Made by a program: the position numbers and the translations under genes. This document shows positions 58,401-64,000 of a stretch of 64,000 nucleotides of DNA, one piece after another. Below the pieces are notes generated by a model. It made no database searches, had not been told where the DNA came from, and saw only the letters and a program-made list of their open reading frames with translations. Within the stretch, counting starts at the first letter, position 1. Each line of letters begins with the position of its first letter. Source of the DNA: Stomoxys calcitrans (Eukaryota; Arthropoda; Insecta; Diptera; Muscidae); NCBI RefSeq assembly GCF_963082655.1, contig NC_081553.1, forward strand, positions 209,593,696 through 209,657,695, given 5' to 3'.

Positions 58401-61217
58401 GTACCTACATCGTTTTCAGTTCGTTCGGGCTTTGCCTTTTCTCTATTTTTTTCTCAGCTTTTATTATTCCCTTTAAATTCCATCCCACTGTGTAATGCTT
58501 TGCAAGCAATCCTGCTCTAAGCCAGCGGCAACATTGTCTGCCAGCAAAGTCAGCGGCAATTATTGTTCCAGCATTTGTTTTTTTTTTGTACGTTCGATAT
58601 CTGTTTGGCAATGCAAACTTTTTTTCTTCGAAATTTTTTGGCGCTACGAATCTCATTTATTTGATCGAAAGTTAATTTTTGTCAAAAAGACATGCATGTG
58701 CTCAAACCCACATACGAGTGGACCACAGATCAAAACGCAAACAGACGGAGCAAACTTCGGACAGACAGATGAACGAACCAACAGACGGGCAGGCAGACAG
58801 ACGTATCAAAACTAACAGCAGGGGAAAAACCGAAAAAACGCTTAAGGCTAAAAACAAATTGAGAATTTAGTAATTTTTTATACTTTTAGAAATGTGTGCG
58901 TTTTTTTTACTAAGAAAAAAAAAGACAACAGGCCAACAACAATACATGACTGGGCTCCTCCATTCAGATAACATGTAATTAACCAAAATTAATTTATTAT
59001 AATCAAATATTGATGTTTAAATATGGTCGCCATGGTCTTTGTTTCGTTTGTGGCTACTCAGAAGATTATATTCAGATATTGTTGTTGTATTGTATGTTGT
59101 TTTATTAGAGATGCAAAGCGAATGGCACTCGCTTCACAGCATTGCTATACCAGTTAAAAGCAAAAAAAACTTAATTTTGAATATGAGGGTGAAGGGCTAA
59201 TACTTGTGTGGACTTTTACCATAATTTGTACCTTAGGCTTTGAAAGTGAGTAATGATGGATAAACTGAAGTCTGAAGTTTTTTTTTTTTGCGAAATTGAC
59301 AATGAGTTTTGAGAGACATTTTGGTGACTTAAATTTAACTTCTAAATAATTTATAATGAAAATTTAATTTACTTGGCATAATGTGTAAGGATTTAAAACA
59401 ACACACTCGAAAATATTTTTTTTTTGGAAATTTTATGGGCTTGTTTCCTTTAAAGGTGTTAAAAATAAATGAATTTCCTGTTTTTATAAAAAAAGAGTAC
59501 GTGTATTTGTTACCAGAGAACTCTGGGACACGTGACTTTTAAAAGCATGAGCTTATAAAAAAACAGAAATCAAATATGTGAGTTGCAACATTAAAACTGT
59601 AACAAATCAGTTTTTTGACAAAAATGGAAACCATTCATTTTTTTGACAAAAAATGGGAACCATTTTTTTTCAAAAATAGAGAAAAAACCCAAAACTTGAT
59701 TTCTTTTCACCCATAAAATGCATAAAAAAACTAAAACACATTTCAACTGTCAAAGGACTGTGAGAAAAAAAATCTACATAAAAAATGCGGCACAACAAAT
59801 CTGATGATAAAAAAAACCAGTCCTGGTGTTACAGCAAAAAAAAAGGATAAATAACTGCGCAAGCGCGCATCACAGTGAATGAGTTTTTTAATGAATACCC
59901 ATGAAATTCACCCAAAATTTATGTTTTAATTTCCTTAGGTAAGGATGCCGATTTTTTTTATCTAATGACTCTGGAGAAAAAAAAACTCATTTGAATACAA
60001 AGGGTTTGAAAATTCGAAAAAAAATGTGCCACTCACATTTTTTTTTTCTCACGTTTTAAGAAATTCCAACGGCTGAAGCTTTAGGGTGGTGAAGATGACC
60101 AGGCAACCTTAAACAAAAAAAAAAAAAAAACAAACCCCAGATGCCAAAAGAACAAAGCCTTAAACTTCAACACTTTAGAAAAAAAAAATCCTCACCCATA
60201 GTAGAAGACAAGAAGAAAAAAATCGTCCCCCAAAAGTAAATGAAAAAATCCGGTTTTTAACTAAATTTTTTATGCAAGTTATAAAATATCCTTAAAGGAT
60301 GTTGGTAGAAACCTTAGACCTTACACCAAGTAAAAGAAAAACAAATAGACTGCACTAACAATTAAAGGGGTGAATGAACAAAACTAAATAGATGCACAAC
60401 ACAAGGGACGGACGGACAGACAATAGCAGTCAAGACCAACAGAAATGTTAAGAAAATCTTGCTTCAAACAGTGGTGGTTATCGCATAAATTATGCACATC
60501 ACGCACCAACCATTCCATTTTGGGATGCTTCCATAGATTTAGGCCAGCCTTGGAAAAAAGGGTTAATTTTTAGTGATTTTTTTCCTACGGTCATTTGCAT
60601 GCCATGAGCATTAGAAAACTCACCGAGATTTTCTTTGTTCATGGGTGGTGTCCTTGATGCAGATCCTTGTTACTGATTTGCATATGGGAGAGTGATGATC
60701 ACAGCAGCTTTGATTTTTTCCCATTGTCTGTTGCCTAGCATATCTACCCTGTAAGCCTACAAATGGCCATTATTTCTCATAGTCAGCCTGTGCCTGTGAC
60801 AGATTGTATGGGAATAAAAGGACTAAAATCCATTTAATTTTTTCCAAAAATAAAATCCTTTTTTTGGACCAAAAAAAATGGGACCTTATTTTTTTATTGA
60901 AAAGGGGAATTGAATTTTACAAAAAATCCCAATTTTCACGGGTGAGTGTCATGAAAATTGAATTAGAGAAGGGATCAGCATAGTTGTTGTACATGGTAAA
61001 CTTTAAAATGTTTTGAATCTTCATACATTTTGGGCAAAAAAAAAATAATTCCAAGGCAGAAAAGACCTTTTAATTAAGATTTTTCTTTTCGCATTTATAA
61101 TTTTGTCAGTTATTGTTTTCTCTTTGTTTCTTATTCGTGCTCTAAAGTTTTGACAACATTTTTATTAATCAAATTTTTCTCCAAAATTAATTTTTCTATA
61201 GAAATTTTTTGCATTTA
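58401..61217. other. Long gene-free AT-rich stretch with poly-A runs
   Basis: Many A runs of 8-15 bases on the + strand (59400-60260) and some T runs. 58735-58805 carries a GACAGACAGATGAACG-like short-repeat patch similar to the GTCTGTC ends of the 153-bp elements. No coding frame, RNA gene or element terminus can be supported. Confidence 0.4.
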
Positions 61218-61453
61218 TTGGTTTGCCCAAAAAGTAATTGCGGATTTTTTTAAAAGAAAGTAAATGCATTTTTAATAAAACTTAGAATGAACTTTAATCA
61301 AATATACTTTTTTTACACTTTTTTTCTAAAGCAAGCTAAAAGTAACAGCTGATAACTGACAGAAGAAAGAATGCAATTACAGAGTCACAAGCTGTGAATA
61401 AATTTGTCAACGCCGACTATATGAAAAATCCGCAATTACTTTTTGGGCAGCTC
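61218..61453 (-). mobile_element. MITE, GCCCAAAAAGTAATTGCGG family, copy 5
   Basis: A 236-bp copy in reverse orientation, TA on both sides (61216-61217 and 61454-61455). The outer termini are degraded (TTGGTTTGCCC and GGGCAGCTC), but the inner repeats CCCAAAAAGTAATTGCGG and complement are intact. Confidence 0.88.
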
Positions 61454-61699
61454 TATATATCTAACTAGCTGACCCGGTCCCACTCCCCTGAGTCTTCTTT
61501 TACTTTATATGGAACAAAATTTGCCTTTGAATATTTATTTTTCGACAATTAAAGAGTTTTTAGTGAATTACCATGCTACGAGAATAGTATATCGCTGGAA
61601 AAACAGTTTAGCAATATAAGTGCCTTGATCTGAATCCCATATGATCTTAATTGGTCTACGAATTTAAGTTTGGATGTAAGGTGTACTCCATTCTTAAAA
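61454..61699. other. Unassigned junction
   Basis: Includes TAGCTGACCCGGTCCCACTC, which looks like the start of another dispersed repeat. No ends are defined. Confidence 0.25.
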
Positions 61700-62393
61700 T
61701 ACTTTATTTCAGGTCGATATTCTCATGATGTCTGATTTAGGGGTGTTTTCGGGGTTGAGGTGGTCCCCCAGACACTTGGCCCTGAAAAAATATCAACATC
61801 GTGCTCTTCTCTCAAATACCATTTTTTAAACCCCATATTGTCATTGGTTTAAGGGGAGTTTACAGGATGAGGCGTCCCCCAAACACATGGCCCCAAAATT
61901 GGTTATCAATTTCGTTTTCTATTCTCAAATATCTTTTATTTGAGCCATATATTGGCATGGTCGAAAATATTTTTCCCTTTTGGGGTGTTTTGGGAAAGGG
62001 GTGATGCCCTACATATATGGTCCTACATTTGAATATAAAATTCGTATTCTACTCCCAAATACAATACCTTTATTTGAGCCCGATTTTGCGATGGTCACTA
62101 AAAAATATCTGTTTGTGGGGTTTTTTGGGAAAGGGGTAGACCCCCAGAAAATTGGTCCCGAAAATGTGTATCACTTCTTGCTCTACCCCCCAATACCTTT
62201 CATTTAAGCCCCACATTGTCATGGTCGGTAAATATGCCCGATTAGGGGTGTTTTGGGGAGTGAGGTGGTCCCCCAAATTCTAGGCCCTGAAAATATATCA
62301 GCAACGTGCTCTATTCTCATATATCTATATATCATTTATTTGAACCCCATATTGCCATTGGCCTCAAAATTGGATATCAAATTCCTTTTCTAA
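61700..62393 (-). repeat. GGTATTTGGGAGTAGA-type tandem repeat, minus orientation
   Basis: Units contain CTCAAATACC, CATTTATTTGAGCCCCATAT, TTGGGGTGTTTTGGGG and GGTGGTCCCCCAA. It is the reverse complement of the array at 55480-58400. It runs without a gap into a 153-bp subfamily II array at about 62394. Confidence 0.7.
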
Positions 62394-63640
62394 AGGCGCA
62401 TTTATTGTCCGATGACGCCGAAATTGCGGACAGTGAGTTGTGTTAGGGCCTTCGACATCCTTCTTCAATTTAGCCCAGATCGGTCCAGATTTGGATATAG
62501 CTGTCATATAGACCGATCATTCGATTTAAGATCTTGGGCCCATAAAAGGCGCATTTATTGTCCGTTTTCACCAAAATTTGGGACAATGAGTTGTGTTAGG
62601 GCCTTCGACATCCCTCTTCAATTTGGTTCAGATCGGTCATGATTTCGATATAGCTGCCATATAGACCGATCTCTCGATTTAAGGTTTTTAGCCCATAAAA
62701 GCCACATTTATTATCCGATTTTGCTGAAATTTGGGACAGTGAGTTGTGTTAGGCCCCTTGATATCCTTTTTTAATTTGGTCCAGATCGGTCGAGATTTGG
62801 ATATAGCTGCCATATAGAGCGATCTCTCGATTTAAAGTTTTGGGCCCATAAAAGGCGCATTTATTGTCCGATGTCGCCGAAATTTTGGACAGTGAGTTGT
62901 GTTAGGCCCCTTGATATCCTTTTTTAATTTGGTCCAGATCGGTCGAGATTTGGATATAGCTGCCATATAGAGCGATCTCTCGATTTAAAGTTTTGGGCCC
63001 ATAAAAGGCGCATTTATTGTCCGATGTCGCCGAAATTTTGGACGGTGGGTTGTGTTAGGCCAGTCGATATCCTTCTTCAATTTGGTCTAGATCGGTCGAC
63101 ATTTGGATATAGCTGCCATATAGACCGATCTCTCGATTTAAGGTTTTGGGGCCATAAAAGGCGCATTTATTGACCCGTTTGGCCAAAATTTGGCACAGTG
63201 AGTTGTGTTAGGGCCTTCGACATCCCTCTTCAATTTGGCTCAGATCGGTTCAGACTGATTTCTCGATTCAATGTCTTGGCAACATAAAAGGCGAATTTAT
63301 AATCCGATTTCGCTGAAATTTGACACAGTGACTTATGTTAGTATTTTCAATATCCATATCGTTCATATCAATCCATATTTGAATATAGCTACCAAAAAGC
63401 TCAATATTTTGTTCTACAAAATTCACCATATTTAGACCATATATATTTTGTTCTACAAAATTCACCATATTTAGACCACTCAATGTGCGTGCGGAATTTG
63501 GTCCAAATGGGACCATATTTCCATATAGCTGCTGGAGGGGCAAAAATTATGAATTTTTCACCAGATTATGACGAAAGGTGGTTTACATATATATCCGAGG
63601 TGGTAGGTATCCAAAGATCGGCCCGGCCGATGATGACTCA
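62394..63640 (-). mobile_element. 153-bp-array element, subfamily II, left end missing
   Basis: About seven monomers (AGCTGCCATATAGACCGATC cores; CATAAAAGGCGCATTTATTG; GTGAGTTGTGTTAGGCC) are followed by ATTATGACGAAAGGTGGTTT, TGGTAGGTATCCAAAGATCG and the hairpin GCCCGGCCGA. Two adjacent monomers (62730-62880 and 62880-63035) are almost identical, a recent duplication. The TATACCC end is missing, and it begins mid-monomer at 62394. Confidence 0.8.
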
Positions 63641-63925
63641 TGGAGTACGTGAGGCTTGCAGTCTGACCAATAACGCATATTTTGCTTATTGACGATGCCA
63701 TTTAGCCAGAAATGCGCCCTTTCGGTCTACTTTTGTAGAGTCCCTAAAACCCTGTACATTCTTCTAGCCAGATTGTACCATCAAGCTGACACATATGCCT
63801 CATTACCATGTCACCCCCGGTCATAGATTGTTCAGATGCAAGAGAAGAGAAGCACAAATTAATAAGCCTCCTTTAAATGGCATGCAAAATAATTTCGAGC
63901 GCGTTGTATAAGAGATTCCGATTTA
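63641..63925. other. Short intergenic stretch
   Basis: No feature recognised between the hairpin end and the final MITE. Confidence 0.3.
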
Positions 63926-64000
63926 TTGGGTTGCCCAAAAAGTAATTGCGGATTTTTCATATAGTCGGCGTTGACAAATTTTTTCACAGCTTGTGACTCT
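63926..64000 (+). mobile_element. MITE, GCCCAAAAAGTAATTGCGG family, copy 6 (cut by window end)
   Basis: The TA-flanked start TTGGGTTGCCCAAAAAGTAA followed by TCATATAGTCGGCGTTGACA is identical to copies 2 and 4 over the visible 75 bases. The right end lies outside the window. Confidence 0.88.

Noticed and set aside
1..64000. CRISPR array, operon or other prokaryotic system
   Set aside because: Tandem repeats here lack direct-repeat/spacer structure, and the gene structure, introns, SINEs and LINEs are those of an animal genome.

Overview
The window looks like about 64 kb of a higher-fly (calyptrate dipteran) nuclear chromosome. That inference rests on one conserved, intron-containing fly zinc-finger gene with CAA/CAG-rich poly-glutamine tracts, AT-rich intergenic DNA, and a very dense load of insect-type mobile DNA. 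A muscid fly (Stomoxys, Haematobia or Musca type) is my best guess from the repeat style, but the species cannot be proved from the sequence alone.

Only one protein-coding host gene can be supported. It is a two-coding-exon gene on the + strand (coding 3445-3945 and 5908-7275, about 622 residues) for a five-finger C2H2 protein of the squeeze/rotund (LIN-29, ZNF384) family, most likely squeeze (sqz). Its 2 kb intron holds a mobile repeat element. Upstream lie a tandem repeat and a decayed LINE. Nearly everything from 8.1 kb to the right end is repetitive or featureless AT-rich DNA.

The dominant component is a large set of dispersed elements, at least a dozen copies at 4.2-5.65, 9.6-11.1, 15.0-17.5, 21.7-22.8, 23.0-25.7, 29.1-30.7, 33.9-35.2, 35.2-36.8, 38.0-39.3, 46.15-46.9, 55.7-57.2 and 62.4-63.6 kb. 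Each complete copy has one end with TATACCCTCCACC or TATACCCACCACC followed by GTCCGTCTGTC-type repeats. The other end has a TTCGGCCGGGCCGAA hairpin. Between them is a tandem array of monomers that measure 153 bp again and again. The monomer length is the same in subfamilies whose sequences have diverged strongly. This resembles the Helitron-like DINE-1 class with central tandem repeats, but no transposase or replicase is visible here.

Other mobile DNA: a tRNA-derived SINE with intact box A and box B (several copies, three with target duplications); LINE remnants of at least three types (RNase H-bearing I/LOA-like, Jockey-like, RTE-like); three internally deleted Tc1/mariner-type transposase copies; a TA-flanked MITE with GCCCAAAAAGTAATTGCGG ends in six copies; a TTAA-flanked element with further MITEs nested in it; and a hAT-type MITE with an exact 8-bp target duplication. 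At 50.7-52.6 kb a SINE inserted in a LINE RNase H domain and the junction was then amplified into five roughly 388-bp tandem units. Many insertions can be ordered in time, because empty sites are preserved in neighbouring repeat copies.
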